This document shows positions 44,495 through 53,644 of a stretch of 64,000 nucleotides of DNA, piece by piece. The stretch's first letter is position 1. Each line of letters opens with the position of its first letter. The translations under genes and the position numbers were made by a program. The notes beneath the pieces were generated by a model that made no database searches, was not told the DNA's origin, and saw only the letters and a list, made by a program, of their open reading frames with translations. Origin of the DNA: JAEXOD01 sp963667875 (GTDB lineage: Bacteria > Bacteroidota > Ignavibacteria > Ignavibacteriales > Melioribacteraceae); the NCBI GenBank assembly GCA_963667875.2, contig CAXXGC010000003.1:62001-126000 (forward strand), written 5' to 3'.

Positions 44495-45669
44495 TTTTTC
44501 TTTTCCAATTTCATTAATTTATTAATTTCTTCATTATTGCGCATCAGTTTAAGTGTAACTGTATCATCTGTTTTAAATTCATATAAAACACTAATTAAAG
44601 TGTTGTCATCGTTAATACGGTAATTATCAATTGAGATGATTATATCACCAACAACAATTCCGGCTTTATAAGCAGGGGAGCCTTTTGCAACATAAGTAAC
44701 AATAACACCGCGGGTATTTGCTAAATTATAATATTTTGCTATATCGTTATCAATTATTTGAATTTTAAGACCGGTCCAAAAATCACGATCAACAACGCCG
44801 CTTTCTTTGATAATATTTACAATTTTTTTAATTTTATTAACAGGAATTGCAAAACCTACACCAACGCTTCCGCCTGTGCCGCCCGGAGTGTAGATAAGTG
44901 TATTCATTCCAATTAATTCACCAATACTATTAACAAGCGGTCCACCGCTGTTGCCTCCGTTAATAGCTGCATCAGTTTGAATCATATTGGTATAATATCT
45001 GTTTTCAACCGAACTTAAATTCATTCCAGTAGCACTTATTACACCAACTGTAACAGTCGGTTTATCGTTAATATCAAATAAACCAAACGGATTGCCTAGC
45101 GCAATTGCCCATTCACCAATCATAATATCGTCGGAATTGCCAAATTTTATATAGGGTAGATTATTTTCATCAATTTTAAGAAGGCAGATATCACTTCCGG
45201 GGTCTGTCCCAATTATTCTTGCATTATACTGTTTACCATTTGTCATGGTAACAATTATCTCGGCACCATTTCCAGCAACGTGATCGTTAGTTACAATGTA
45301 ACCGTCAGGTGATATAATGAATCCTGAACCAAGACCTTGTATTTTGCGGTTATATGTTCTGTCACCAAAAAAATATCTAAACATTGGGTCGTTGGCAAAT
45401 GGATCGCGGTATTGTCTTATTTCAGTTACATTTATTCCTACAACAGCTGGACTAATGTTTTTAACAGTAGTAGTAATAATTGAATGTCGACTATTATATA
45501 TTTGATCATTAAGAATTTCTTTGTTTTGAGTAGCTAGTGAGTCAACTTCAACAAAAGAATTGGTGTTTTTATAAGTGATATTATTATTGTGAACAATATA
45601 TGCAAAAAGACCTGTTGAAATTAAAAAAGTAAAAATAAAAGATAGCAAAGCAATTCTAAGATTGTACAT
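44491..45669 (-). CDS. HtrA/DegP-family trypsin-like serine protease with one PDZ domain
   Basis: 392 residues. An N-terminal signal anchor (5-26) is followed by the trypsin-like domain: His130 (TNDHVAGNG), Asp160 (DPGSDICLLKI) and Ser241 (GGNSGGPLVN) make the triad. One PDZ domain follows (about 290-385; RGVIVTYVAKGSPAYKAGIVVGDIIISIDNYRI). The single PDZ and uncleaved-looking anchor resemble DegS or HtrA of Gram-positives more than two-PDZ DegP. It degrades or senses misfolded envelope proteins. It overlaps plsY by 14 nt and purB by 4 nt. Confidence 0.92.
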   Translation of the reverse strand: MYNLRIALLSFIFTFLISTGLFAYIVHNNNITYKNTNSFVEVDSLATQNKEILNDQIYNSRHSIITTTVKNISPAVVGINVTEIRQYRDPFANDPMFRYFFGDRTYNRKIQGLGSGFIISPDGYIVTNDHVAGNGAEIIVTMTNGKQYNARIIGTDPGSDICLLKIDENNLPYIKFGNSDDIMIGEWAIALGNPFGLFDINDKPTVTVGVISATGMNLSSVENRYYTNMIQTDAAINGGNSGGPLVNSIGELIGMNTLIYTPGGTGGSVGVGFAIPVNKIKKIVNIIKESGVVDRDFWTGLKIQIIDNDIAKYYNLANTRGVIVTYVAKGSPAYKAGIVVGDIIISIDNYRINDDNTLISVLYEFKTDDTVTLKLMRNNEEINKLMKLEKKK

Positions 45670-46297
45670 TTGTTCTCCTGCATTGATTTTTTATTAATTT
45701 AAGATAATTTTTTAATGGTTCGGCATGTGCTGCAATAATTACAAGCATAATGGCAGAAATGAAATAACTATAATAATTTTTTTGATTAATTGACGGGAAT
45801 GAATATTTTGATAAAATATCAACTGATGAAAAAGACAGAAGTAAAACTAAAAACGAAGTTGATATGTTTGAAAAATGAATATTCTTTTTATATAAATAAG
45901 TGATTAGCCATATAATAACCCAAAGGAAAAAAATAGCCGGAGCAATAATAATCATTCCGCCAGCGGCAGTCGATAATCCTCTTCCGCCTTTAAATTTAAT
46001 CCAAATTGAAAAACAATGACCGAAAACTGCAGAAATTAATGATATAGAAATTAGGATAAAGTTATTACTTATAAAAAATTTTGTTAATAATACTATTATT
46101 AATCCTTTTAAGAAGTCTATAAAAAAAACCGAAAGACCTAATAATTTTGAATTAGTCACTTCAAATGTATTCATGGCTCCAACATTTTTTGATCCTAATG
46201 AAGTAATGTCTTTTTGAGTAAATTTTTTTAATAAAATATAAGCTGTTGGGAGTGAACCGACTAAATAACCGAGGAATATTATATATATGTAAGTCAT
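45656..46297 (-). CDS. plsY: Glycerol-3-phosphate acyltransferase PlsY
   Basis: 213 residues, five to seven membrane helices. Family motifs: GSLPTAYILLKKF, DITSLGSKNVGAMNTFEV and IKFKGGRGLSTAAGG. PlsY transfers acyl groups from acyl phosphate to glycerol 3-phosphate, the first step of phospholipid synthesis. It is the first gene of the minus-strand operon with the HtrA-like protease and purB. No clear promoter was identified upstream, in the AT-rich 245-bp gap shared with glgP. Confidence 0.92.
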   Translation of the reverse strand: MTYIYIIFLGYLVGSLPTAYILLKKFTQKDITSLGSKNVGAMNTFEVTNSKLLGLSVFFIDFLKGLIIVLLTKFFISNNFILISISLISAVFGHCFSIWIKFKGGRGLSTAAGGMIIIAPAIFFLWVIIWLITYLYKKNIHFSNISTSFLVLLLSFSSVDILSKYSFPSINQKNYYSYFISAIMLVIIAAHAEPLKNYLKLIKNQCRRTNVQS

Positions 46298-46490
46298 AAA
46301 AGTAAAAAATATTTAGTGTAAAAATAGACAAAAAAAGTGATAAATACTAAACCGGCAAAAAATTTACATTAGATTTTAAAAAAAAAGACTAAATTAGTTC
46401 CTTTTAATGTATTAAAATATTTTTAATATTTGGAAATAGTATTTTTTTTTTGGTATTTTTATTTTGTTTTAATAACTTTATAAGTTGCAA

Positions 46491-46520
46491 TTGACATTTT
46501 TTTGGAAATTGTGATATATT
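46491..46520 (+). promoter_or_regulatory. Promoter of the glycogen phosphorylase gene
   Basis: TTGACA (46491-46496), 18-bp spacer, TATATT (46515-46520). It would start transcription near 46527, leaving a 16-nt leader with GGAG 5 nt before the ATG. It is one of the clearest promoters in the window and shows classic sigma-70 boxes are used. Confidence 0.7.
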
Positions 46521-46542
46521 AGAAAATCAATTTGGAGCAAGA

Positions 46543-49110
46543 ATGATAAATTTTGTTGGAACATTTAACGTAATTCCATCTTTACCCAAAAGTTTAGAGC
46601 CATTAAGAGAGATAGTTTATAACGTCTACTGGTCATGGAATCAAGATGCAATAAAACTATTTAGAAGAATGGATAGAAAATTATGGGAAGATTCTCATCA
46701 TAATCCGGTTATTTTACTTGGCAAAATTAGTCAGGAAAGATTAGAAGAACTGGCAAAGGATGATGGATTTATATCGCACATGAATAGAATATATGTGCAG
46801 TTGAATGTATATCTGCAGGAATTAACTTGGTATCAGAAGAATGTTAATGCCAACGATAAACCATATATAGCATATTTTAGTGCTGAATTTGGTTTGACAG
46901 ATTGTCTACAAATTTATTCCGGAGGTTTAGGAATATTATCAGGGGATCACTTAAAAGCAGCAAGCGATTTGGGAATTCCTTTAATTGCGGTTGGTTTGTG
47001 TTATAAAGAAGGTTATTTCCAGCAATATTTAACAGCAGACGGTTGGCAGCAGGAAAAATATGATTTGACTGATTTTTATGTTGAACCAATGTCGCTTGTA
47101 ACAAATGAAGACAATCAAGCAATAAAAATTGCTTTAAAATTCCCGGGAAGAGACGTTTATTTCCAAATATGGAAAATTGATGTGGGACGTGTTCCTTTGT
47201 ATTTATTAGATACAAATTTAATTGAAAACAATGAAGAAGATAGAAAAATTACCCGTTCTTTATATGGCGGAAATAATGAAACCAGAATACAGCAGGAAAT
47301 ATTACTTGGAATAGGCGGTATTAAAGCTTTGACGGCTTTAAATATTCATCCTATTGTTTGCCATATGAATGAAGGTCATAGCGCGTTTATGGCTTTAGAA
47401 AAAATAAGATTGTTAATTGAAGAAAAAGGACTTTCATTCAATGAAGCAAAGGAAATAGGTTTTTATTCCAATGTGTTTACTACTCATACTCCTGTTCCGG
47501 CTGGCATAGATGTTTTTGCTAACGATTTAGTAGAAAGATATTTTGGTAATTATTACAGAGATAATCTTAAAATTGGTGATAAAGAGTTTTATAAGTTAGG
47601 AACAATCATTAAAGATAAAGAACCATCAAATTTTAACATGGCTCATCTTGCAATGAATATGTCGGGATATGTAAATGGTGTAAGTAAATTACATGGTAAA
47701 GTATCCAAAAAAATGTGGGTTGCCGGATTTAAAGATGTTCCATTTGATGAAATACCAATTGATTATGTAACTAACGGAATTCATATCCGTTCACATCTTT
47801 CAAATGATATGCATGAATTACTATATAGATATTTAGGTGATAAATTTTTACAAAATCCAACTGATCCGGAAGATTGGGAAAGAATTGATGAAATTCCTGA
47901 TGAAGAATTATGGCGTACACATGAACGCAGAAGAGAAAGATTGGTTGCTTTTGCACGAGCAAGACTGCGTAAACAAATAATTGCACGCGGCGGATCAAAA
48001 GGTGATATAGAACAAGCTAAAGAAGTATTAAACGCTTCTGCATTAACAATTGGTTTTGCCCGTAGATTTGCTACATACAAACGTGGTACATTAATTACAA
48101 GAGATTTGGACAGATTATCGGATATTCTTTGCAATAAAGAATTCCCGGTTCAAATTATTATTGCCGGTAAAGCACATCCACGCGATGAAGAAGGAAAGAG
48201 ATTAATTCAGGAATTAGTTGCAGTTGCTAAAGAAGATCATTTAAGAAAAAAAATAGTTTTCTTGGAAAACTATGATATGAACATTGCCCGTTATATGGTA
48301 GAAGGTTGTGACGTTTGGTTAAACAATCCTCGTAGACCTTTAGAGGCAAGTGGTACATCCGGCATGAAAATAATTGCTAATGGAGGATTAAATTTCAGTG
48401 TATTAGACGGATGGTGGGATGAAGCATATAACCCTGATTTAGGTTGGAAAATTGGAAGCGGCGAAGAATATGATAATCTTGAATATCAGGATGAAGTTGA
48501 ATCGCGTTTAATTTATGAAACAATGGAAAAAGAGATTATACCAACATTCTATCAACGCGGGGAAGATAAATTACCGCGTAAATGGATAGCAATGATGAAA
48601 TCATCGATGAAAAATTTAGGTCCGGTTTACAATACTACCCGTATGGTAAGCGAATATTCGCATAAATTCTATTTTAAGGCCAACGAAAAATGGAAATATT
48701 TAATGGCTGATGATATGAAAAATGCCAAAGAAATTACTGTTTGGAAGAGTAAATTGATTGGAAATTGGGATAAAATAAAAATTCACAGTATTAATAAGGA
48801 TGAAAATTATAACGAAATAGCTGTTGGAAACAAATATATTGTTTCTGCAGAAGTTGAATTAGGTGATTTAACTCCTAAAGATGTTGAAGTTCAAATATAT
48901 TTTGGAAAAGTTGATGATCAAAATAAACCCTATGCAAATTCTTTTGTAAGTATGAGTTGTATGAACCTGATAACTGGGCATAATTCATATTTATATAAAG
49001 GTGAAATACCATGTGCCAGTACCGGAAATTTTGGATTTACAATGCGTATTTTACCTAAACATCCGTTATTAATTAATCCTTTTGAACTTGGATTAATTAA
49101 GTGGGTATAG
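46543..49110 (+). CDS. glgP: Alpha-glucan (glycogen/maltodextrin) phosphorylase
   Basis: 855 residues of the glycogen phosphorylase type found in Thermotoga, archaea and many Bacteroidota (N-terminal DUF3417-like domain starting GTFNVIPSLPKSLEPLREIVYNVYWSWN). PAYFSAEFGLTDCLQIYSGGLGILSGDHLKAASDLG is the catalytic core start; the PLP lysine is K609 in EASGTSGMKIIANGGLN, and HPRDEEGKRLI, FLENYDMNIARY are also conserved. It releases glucose 1-phosphate from storage glucans. It has its own promoter and is followed after 13 nt by an unrecognised gene. Confidence 0.93.
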   Translation: MINFVGTFNVIPSLPKSLEPLREIVYNVYWSWNQDAIKLFRRMDRKLWEDSHHNPVILLGKISQERLEELAKDDGFISHMNRIYVQLNVYLQELTWYQKNVNANDKPYIAYFSAEFGLTDCLQIYSGGLGILSGDHLKAASDLGIPLIAVGLCYKEGYFQQYLTADGWQQEKYDLTDFYVEPMSLVTNEDNQAIKIALKFPGRDVYFQIWKIDVGRVPLYLLDTNLIENNEEDRKITRSLYGGNNETRIQQEILLGIGGIKALTALNIHPIVCHMNEGHSAFMALEKIRLLIEEKGLSFNEAKEIGFYSNVFTTHTPVPAGIDVFANDLVERYFGNYYRDNLKIGDKEFYKLGTIIKDKEPSNFNMAHLAMNMSGYVNGVSKLHGKVSKKMWVAGFKDVPFDEIPIDYVTNGIHIRSHLSNDMHELLYRYLGDKFLQNPTDPEDWERIDEIPDEELWRTHERRRERLVAFARARLRKQIIARGGSKGDIEQAKEVLNASALTIGFARRFATYKRGTLITRDLDRLSDILCNKEFPVQIIIAGKAHPRDEEGKRLIQELVAVAKEDHLRKKIVFLENYDMNIARYMVEGCDVWLNNPRRPLEASGTSGMKIIANGGLNFSVLDGWWDEAYNPDLGWKIGSGEEYDNLEYQDEVESRLIYETMEKEIIPTFYQRGEDKLPRKWIAMMKSSMKNLGPVYNTTRMVSEYSHKFYFKANEKWKYLMADDMKNAKEITVWKSKLIGNWDKIKIHSINKDENYNEIAVGNKYIVSAEVELGDLTPKDVEVQIYFGKVDDQNKPYANSFVSMSCMNLITGHNSYLYKGEIPCASTGNFGFTMRILPKHPLLINPFELGLIKWV

Positions 49111-49123
49111 TATTGGATATTTT

Positions 49124-50038
49124 ATGTTATTAGAAACTCTTGATGTAAAACGTAACGATGTTTTAATATATTCTGAAAATATCTTTGATTTTAATAATAA
49201 TTTTAAGATAATCTTTAAAAAGGATAAAATTAAAAGAGCTTATAAAATCAATTATTATGATGTTTTTGATTTTATTAATGAACCCACACCCAAAAATATT
49301 ATTGTTTACAGGCTGCTGACTAATGTTAGCAGCCTTGATGCTTACAGCACCAAGTATGGTTATTTTATTCAAACTGCAACGGGTAAAGAGCTTATTTATC
49401 TTGATCCCATATTTGCCATTAAGGACTTAAAAAATCTAAAATTTGAATTGGATTTAAATAGTTTTAGATTTAAAATACAACAAGTTGGTTATTCGACAAT
49501 TGCAGGCTCAATGAACGGTAAAGACTTTTCGGAGGTGTTTTGCTGGGATATGCGTGCAGTTGAAGCCCAAAATCAAAACGATAAAATTTTTGCTGATGCA
49601 TTGTATCTTTTTGATAAGACTTTTATTGAAGATACAAAAGAATTTAGTGTTGACGATAGACAAAAACAAAATATGCAGGATACAATAACTGCAAATGTTA
49701 ATAATCTTAGAGAAGATGCTGATGCCAAACGATTCCAAGATAACATGGCTAAAGCAAGTTTTAAGACTACTAATCAAGAAGATATTGAAAAAGAAATGAA
49801 AAAAATGATGCTCAAAGAAGCTTTGGGTATCAATAAACAAAGTGATAATCTGAATGGAGATAAAAATATAAAAAGTTTTTCTTCATTTATTGATAAATAC
49901 AGAAGTGAAGTGTGTTCAAAAGATGATTATGAAACACCTAAAGGGTTATCCGAACTCTTTAATGAGAAATCCGGAAATAGTAAGTTTAAGAATCTTAACA
50001 ATGATTCTGTGGTTTTACGTTTTACAGAGGAAAAATAA
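49124..50038 (+). CDS. Protein of unknown function downstream of glgP
   Basis: 304 residues, not recognised. No signal peptide or membrane helix. The first 150 residues look like a mixed beta fold (DVLIYSENIFDFNNNFKIIFKKDKIKRAYKINYYDVFDF, YSTKYGYFIQTATGKELIYLDPIF), and from about 165 on it is charged and helical, with low-complexity KKMMLKEALGINK. The 13-nt gap after glgP and the lack of a separate promoter suggest co-transcription, but its own ribosome site is weak. A role in glycogen use is only a guess. Confidence 0.7.
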   Translation: MLLETLDVKRNDVLIYSENIFDFNNNFKIIFKKDKIKRAYKINYYDVFDFINEPTPKNIIVYRLLTNVSSLDAYSTKYGYFIQTATGKELIYLDPIFAIKDLKNLKFELDLNSFRFKIQQVGYSTIAGSMNGKDFSEVFCWDMRAVEAQNQNDKIFADALYLFDKTFIEDTKEFSVDDRQKQNMQDTITANVNNLREDADAKRFQDNMAKASFKTTNQEDIEKEMKKMMLKEALGINKQSDNLNGDKNIKSFSSFIDKYRSEVCSKDDYETPKGLSELFNEKSGNSKFKNLNNDSVVLRFTEEK

Positions 50039-50039
50039 T

Positions 50040-50069
50040 TTGAAATTTGATAACTAATTTAATTATAAA
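50040..50069 (+). promoter_or_regulatory. Candidate promoter of the polysaccharide (wbpA) operon
   Basis: TTGAAA (50040-50045), 18-bp spacer, TATAAA (50064-50069). The leader to wbpA would be about 110 nt. AT-rich surroundings lower confidence. Confidence 0.4.
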
Positions 50070-50185
50070 TAAAACTTTTATTATTCCTTTTTACGGTTAT
50101 TATTATTCATTAAAAATATTAATAAAGTTAATGAGGAATATTTAGGCTAATAGAAATAAATATTATTGAATAAAAAGGAGTAAAA

Positions 50186-51526
50186 ATGGATCTTATATCT
50201 AAATTTTCAAACAAAAATGCTGTTATCGGAATAATTGGTTTAGGTTATGTTGGTCTGCCATTAGGCCTTGAATTTGCAGAAAAAGATTTTTTTGTTTTAG
50301 GGTTTGATGTTGATGACGCAAAAATTCCAATTTTGAATAGTGGGAATACTTATATAAAACATATTAAAACTGAAAGAATTAAAAATTCGGTTGATAAGAA
50401 AAAATTTGAGGCAACAAGCGATTTCAGCCGGTTACCTGAAGTGGACGCAATTATTGTTTGTGTACCTACTCCCCTGGATGAACATAGAGAACCTGACATC
50501 AGTTATATAGAAAATTCAGGTCAAAAAATCGCTCAGTATTTAAGGAAAGGGCAAATTGTTGTACTCGAATCATCTACATATCCCGGTACAACCGATGAAG
50601 TATTATTGCCATTATTTGAAAATGCACCATTTACTCAAAATTTAGCTGATGCTAAAAAACTGGTAGTTGGAGAAGATTTTTATTTGGCATTTTCTCCGGA
50701 AAGGGAAGATCCGAATAATCCAAATTTTACGACTGCAACAATACCAAAAGTAGTTGGTGGAGTAACACCTAAATGTTTAGAAATTGCAGATGCTTTATAT
50801 AGCGGTGTAATTATAAATACAGTTCCTGTTTCGTCTACAAGAGCCGCTGAAGCAACAAAGTTATTGGAAAATATTTATAGATCAATAAATATTGCTTTGG
50901 TAAATGAATTGAAAATGGTTTTTGATAGAATGGGAATAGATGTTTGGGAAGTAATTAATGCTGCGGCTACAAAACCATTTGGATTTAATGCTTTTTATCC
51001 GGGACCTGGTCTTGGCGGTCATTGTATTCCAATTGATCCGTTTTATTTAACATGGAAAGCTCGTGAGTATGAAATAAATACAAAATTTATTGAACTTGCA
51101 GGTGAAATAAATACTTTTCAACCATATTATGTTGTTGAAAGAACAATGGAATTTTTAAATACAATTAAAAAAACATTAAATGGTTCAAAGGTTTTATTAT
51201 TAGGTGCTGCTTATAAAAAGAATATTGATGATATGCGTGAATCTCCATCATTAAAACTTATTGAAATTTTGCGCGAAAAAGGAGCCGATGTAGATTATAG
51301 TGATACATATATTCCTGTTTTGGCTAAAAGCAGAAAATATATGTACTCGATGAAATCAGTTGAATTAACAAAAGAAAATATTGCAAAATATGATGTTGTA
51401 TTATTAAGTACTGATCATGACGATTTTGATTATAAATTAATTGCTGAAAATGCACAATTAATTGTTGATACTAGAAATGCATTTAACAAACATGGTTTTA
51501 AATCCGATAAAATCTTTAAAGCATAG
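50186..51526 (+). CDS. wbpA: UDP-N-acetyl-D-glucosamine 6-dehydrogenase (WbpA-type)
   Basis: 446 residues. Rossmann motif GIIGLGYVGLPLGLEFAEK, then the UDP-sugar dehydrogenase order: EATKLLENIYRSINIALVNEL, catalytic Cys280 in GPGLGGHCIPIDPFYL, and the C-terminal domain with VLLLGAAYKKNIDDMRESPSLKLIEIL. It oxidises C6 of a UDP-HexNAc to the uronic acid, feeding the next genes. A purine-rich ribosome site (AAAAGGAG) precedes the ATG. First of the wbpA-wbpB-wbpD run, with 16-17 nt gaps. Confidence 0.92.
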   Translation: MDLISKFSNKNAVIGIIGLGYVGLPLGLEFAEKDFFVLGFDVDDAKIPILNSGNTYIKHIKTERIKNSVDKKKFEATSDFSRLPEVDAIIVCVPTPLDEHREPDISYIENSGQKIAQYLRKGQIVVLESSTYPGTTDEVLLPLFENAPFTQNLADAKKLVVGEDFYLAFSPEREDPNNPNFTTATIPKVVGGVTPKCLEIADALYSGVIINTVPVSSTRAAEATKLLENIYRSINIALVNELKMVFDRMGIDVWEVINAAATKPFGFNAFYPGPGLGGHCIPIDPFYLTWKAREYEINTKFIELAGEINTFQPYYVVERTMEFLNTIKKTLNGSKVLLLGAAYKKNIDDMRESPSLKLIEILREKGADVDYSDTYIPVLAKSRKYMYSMKSVELTKENIAKYDVVLLSTDHDDFDYKLIAENAQLIVDTRNAFNKHGFKSDKIFKA

Positions 51527-51542
51527 GAATTAAGAGGAAAAT

Positions 51543-52532
51543 ATGGCTTATAATAATTTAAAAATTGCTATTGTTGGTGCGGGCAGATGGGGAATGAATC
51601 ATGTTAAAACTGCTACAACATTAATCCCAAGTCAAAACATTTGGGTGTGTGATGAAAGTGAGGAAACAAAATTAAAAATCAATAATATTTCAGGTGAAAT
51701 AAATTTTACAACCAGTTTAAATGAGATATTAAATAATAGTGACATTAGTTGTATAATAATTGCTACTCCGGCCGAAACACATTATAAAATTGCAAAAGAA
51801 TGTATTCTTAAAAATAAAAATGTATTAGTCGAAAAACCAATTACTTTATTTTTAGAGGAAGCTGAAGACTTAGATAAACTGGCATTAGAAAATAACGTAA
51901 AACTAATGGTTGGACATGTTTTACTGTTTCATTCTGCAATTTTAGAAATTAAAGAACAAATGAAAAATGGAAAATTAGGAAAGCTTCAATATATTTATAG
52001 TAATAGACTAAATCTTGGCGCGATACGCAGTGAAGAAAATATTCTTTGGAGTTTTGCACCTCATGATATTTCTGTAATTCAATTTCTTGTTGACGACAAT
52101 CCGGTTTCGATATATGCTAAAGGTGATTCTTTTTTACAAAACAATATTGAAGATACTACATTAACTTATCTCCAATATCCCAATAATATATCAGCTCATA
52201 TTTTTGTTAGCTGGCTACATCCTTTTAAAGAACAGCGTTTGGTTGTTATTGGTGATAAAGGCATGTTTGTTTTTGATGATGCAATAAAAGAGGAAAAATT
52301 AAAGTTTTATAATAAAGGGTTTAAGAAAACCGAAATTGGTTTTGAAAAATTTGATCAAAATTATGAAGTTATTGAAATGGATAATAAAATGCCATTAGCA
52401 GAAGAACAAAAGCATTTTTATAATTCAGTAATCAGTAATACTGATCCACGAACAAATGGAAAACATGCTGTTGAAGTATTAAAAATATTGGTTAAAGCAA
52501 CAGAAAATTTAAAAAACAGTAAAATCAATTAA
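51543..52532 (+). CDS. wbpB: Gfo/Idh/MocA-family UDP-sugar 3-dehydrogenase (WbpB-type)
   Basis: 329 residues. NAD-binding start KIAIVGAGRWGMNHVKTA, then the family's EKP motif in KNVLVEKPITLFLEEAEDL and FAPHDISVIQFLVDDNP. In UDP-ManNAc3NAcA synthesis the enzyme oxidises C3 so that the aminotransferase can act; the gene order WbpA, WbpB, WbpD and the downstream WbpE support that role over a generic oxidoreductase. RAGGAAA-like site (AGAGGAAA) precedes ATG. Confidence 0.8.
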   Translation: MAYNNLKIAIVGAGRWGMNHVKTATTLIPSQNIWVCDESEETKLKINNISGEINFTTSLNEILNNSDISCIIIATPAETHYKIAKECILKNKNVLVEKPITLFLEEAEDLDKLALENNVKLMVGHVLLFHSAILEIKEQMKNGKLGKLQYIYSNRLNLGAIRSEENILWSFAPHDISVIQFLVDDNPVSIYAKGDSFLQNNIEDTTLTYLQYPNNISAHIFVSWLHPFKEQRLVVIGDKGMFVFDDAIKEEKLKFYNKGFKKTEIGFEKFDQNYEVIEMDNKMPLAEEQKHFYNSVISNTDPRTNGKHAVEVLKILVKATENLKNSKIN

Positions 52533-52549
52533 TTAACAGGTAAATTAGT

Positions 52550-53140
52550 ATGGAAACAAAAAATTATTATGTAAACGAACATGCAGTTGTTGATGATGGT
52601 GTTGAAATTGGTGAAGGAACCAAAGTATGGCACTTCTCTCATGTTCAAAAAGGTTCAAAACTTGGTAAAAAATGTGTATTAGGTCAAAACGTTAATATTG
52701 CTAATGATGTTGTAATTGGCGATTTTGTAAAAATTCAAAATAATGTTTCTGTATATGAAGGCGTTGAATTGGAAGATTATGTATTTTGCGGACCCTCCAT
52801 GGTTTTTACTAATATACTAGATCCTCGTTGTAAATATCCACAAGTTGGAAAAGAGTTTTATATAAAAACTCTTATTAAAGAAGGGGCATCTTTAGGTGCT
52901 AACTCAACTATAGTATGCGGTCATACAATAGGGCGTTTTGCATTTGTTGGTGCCGGATCTGTAGTTACTAAAAACATTCCTGATTTTGCTCTTGTGGTTG
53001 GAAATCCTGCAAGAGTTGTTGGTTGGGTTAGTGAAGCAGGAAAAAAATTAAAATTTGATGAAAATGGTTTCGCTTTTTGTGAAAAATCAAATAAAAAATA
53101 TCAATTTGTGGACTCAAAAGTAATAGAAGTGGAGTTATAA
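52550..53140 (+). CDS. wbpD: Left-handed beta-helix N-acetyltransferase (WbpD-type)
   Basis: 196 residues of hexapeptide repeats (VDDGVEIGEGTKVWHFSHVQKGSKLGKKCVLGQNVNIANDVVIGDFVKI), with GPSMVFTNILDPRCKYPQVGKE and the active-site His near CGHTIGRFAFVGAGSVV. It acetylates the 3-amino group of the sugar made by the aminotransferase. FTNILDPR is characteristic of the WbpD/WlbB group. It has no symbol-defining extra domains. Confidence 0.85.
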   Translation: METKNYYVNEHAVVDDGVEIGEGTKVWHFSHVQKGSKLGKKCVLGQNVNIANDVVIGDFVKIQNNVSVYEGVELEDYVFCGPSMVFTNILDPRCKYPQVGKEFYIKTLIKEGASLGANSTIVCGHTIGRFAFVGAGSVVTKNIPDFALVVGNPARVVGWVSEAGKKLKFDENGFAFCEKSNKKYQFVDSKVIEVEL

Positions 53141-53169
53141 GTTTTAATAGTTAGGTTTTAAGTTTAATT

Positions 53170-53547
53170 TTGCCATACTTTATGTATAATGAAAATGGAA
53201 TAATTCAAGATAAAAGTTTTAATTTTGCTTTAGAGATAATTGAACTTTATAAAAATTTAAAAACTTATAATGAATTTGTTATTTCGAAACAATTATTAAG
53301 AAGCGGTACATCAATTGGTGCTAATGTTGAAGAAGCAACAGCTGCTCAAACGAAAAGAAATTTTTTTGCGAAAATGTCCATTGCTTCAAAAGAAGCAAGA
53401 GAAACAAGGTATTGGTTAAAATTATTGAATAAAAGTGAAATTATTAATTTCGACTATTCTAAGCATTTGATATTAATTGATGAGATTATTAGAATTTTAA
53501 CGGCTATTGTTAAAACATCTCATAAAAATTTGGATAAAGACAAATAA
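53170..53547 (+). CDS. Four-helix bundle protein (23S rRNA IVS/S23 family)
   Basis: About 125 residues from TTG 53170; ATG at 53182 is an equally possible start, four codons later. Family features: DKSFNFALEIIELYKNLKTYNEFVISKQLLRSGTSIGANVEEATAAQTKRNFFAKMSIASKEARETRYWLKLL, an all-helical bundle. Related proteins sit in 23S rRNA intervening sequences or alone near polysaccharide genes; a relative (Avd) is the accessory factor of diversity-generating retroelements. No reverse transcriptase or variable-repeat pair is nearby. It lies between wbpD and wbpE, breaking up an otherwise tidy pathway. Its function is not known. Confidence 0.88.
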   Translation: MPYFMYNENGIIQDKSFNFALEIIELYKNLKTYNEFVISKQLLRSGTSIGANVEEATAAQTKRNFFAKMSIASKEARETRYWLKLLNKSEIINFDYSKHLILIDEIIRILTAIVKTSHKNLDKDK

Positions 53548-53644
53548 TTTTATTTTTACCTTGATGCTTAACTTAATTAATTAAAATATACAATTCAGAA
53601 TACATTTAACACTTAAACTTTAACATTTAACCGTAGAGAAGATT

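Noticed and set aside
53170..53547. Diversity-generating retroelement, because of the Avd-like fold
   Set aside because: No reverse transcriptase, template repeat or variable repeat is visible in the window.
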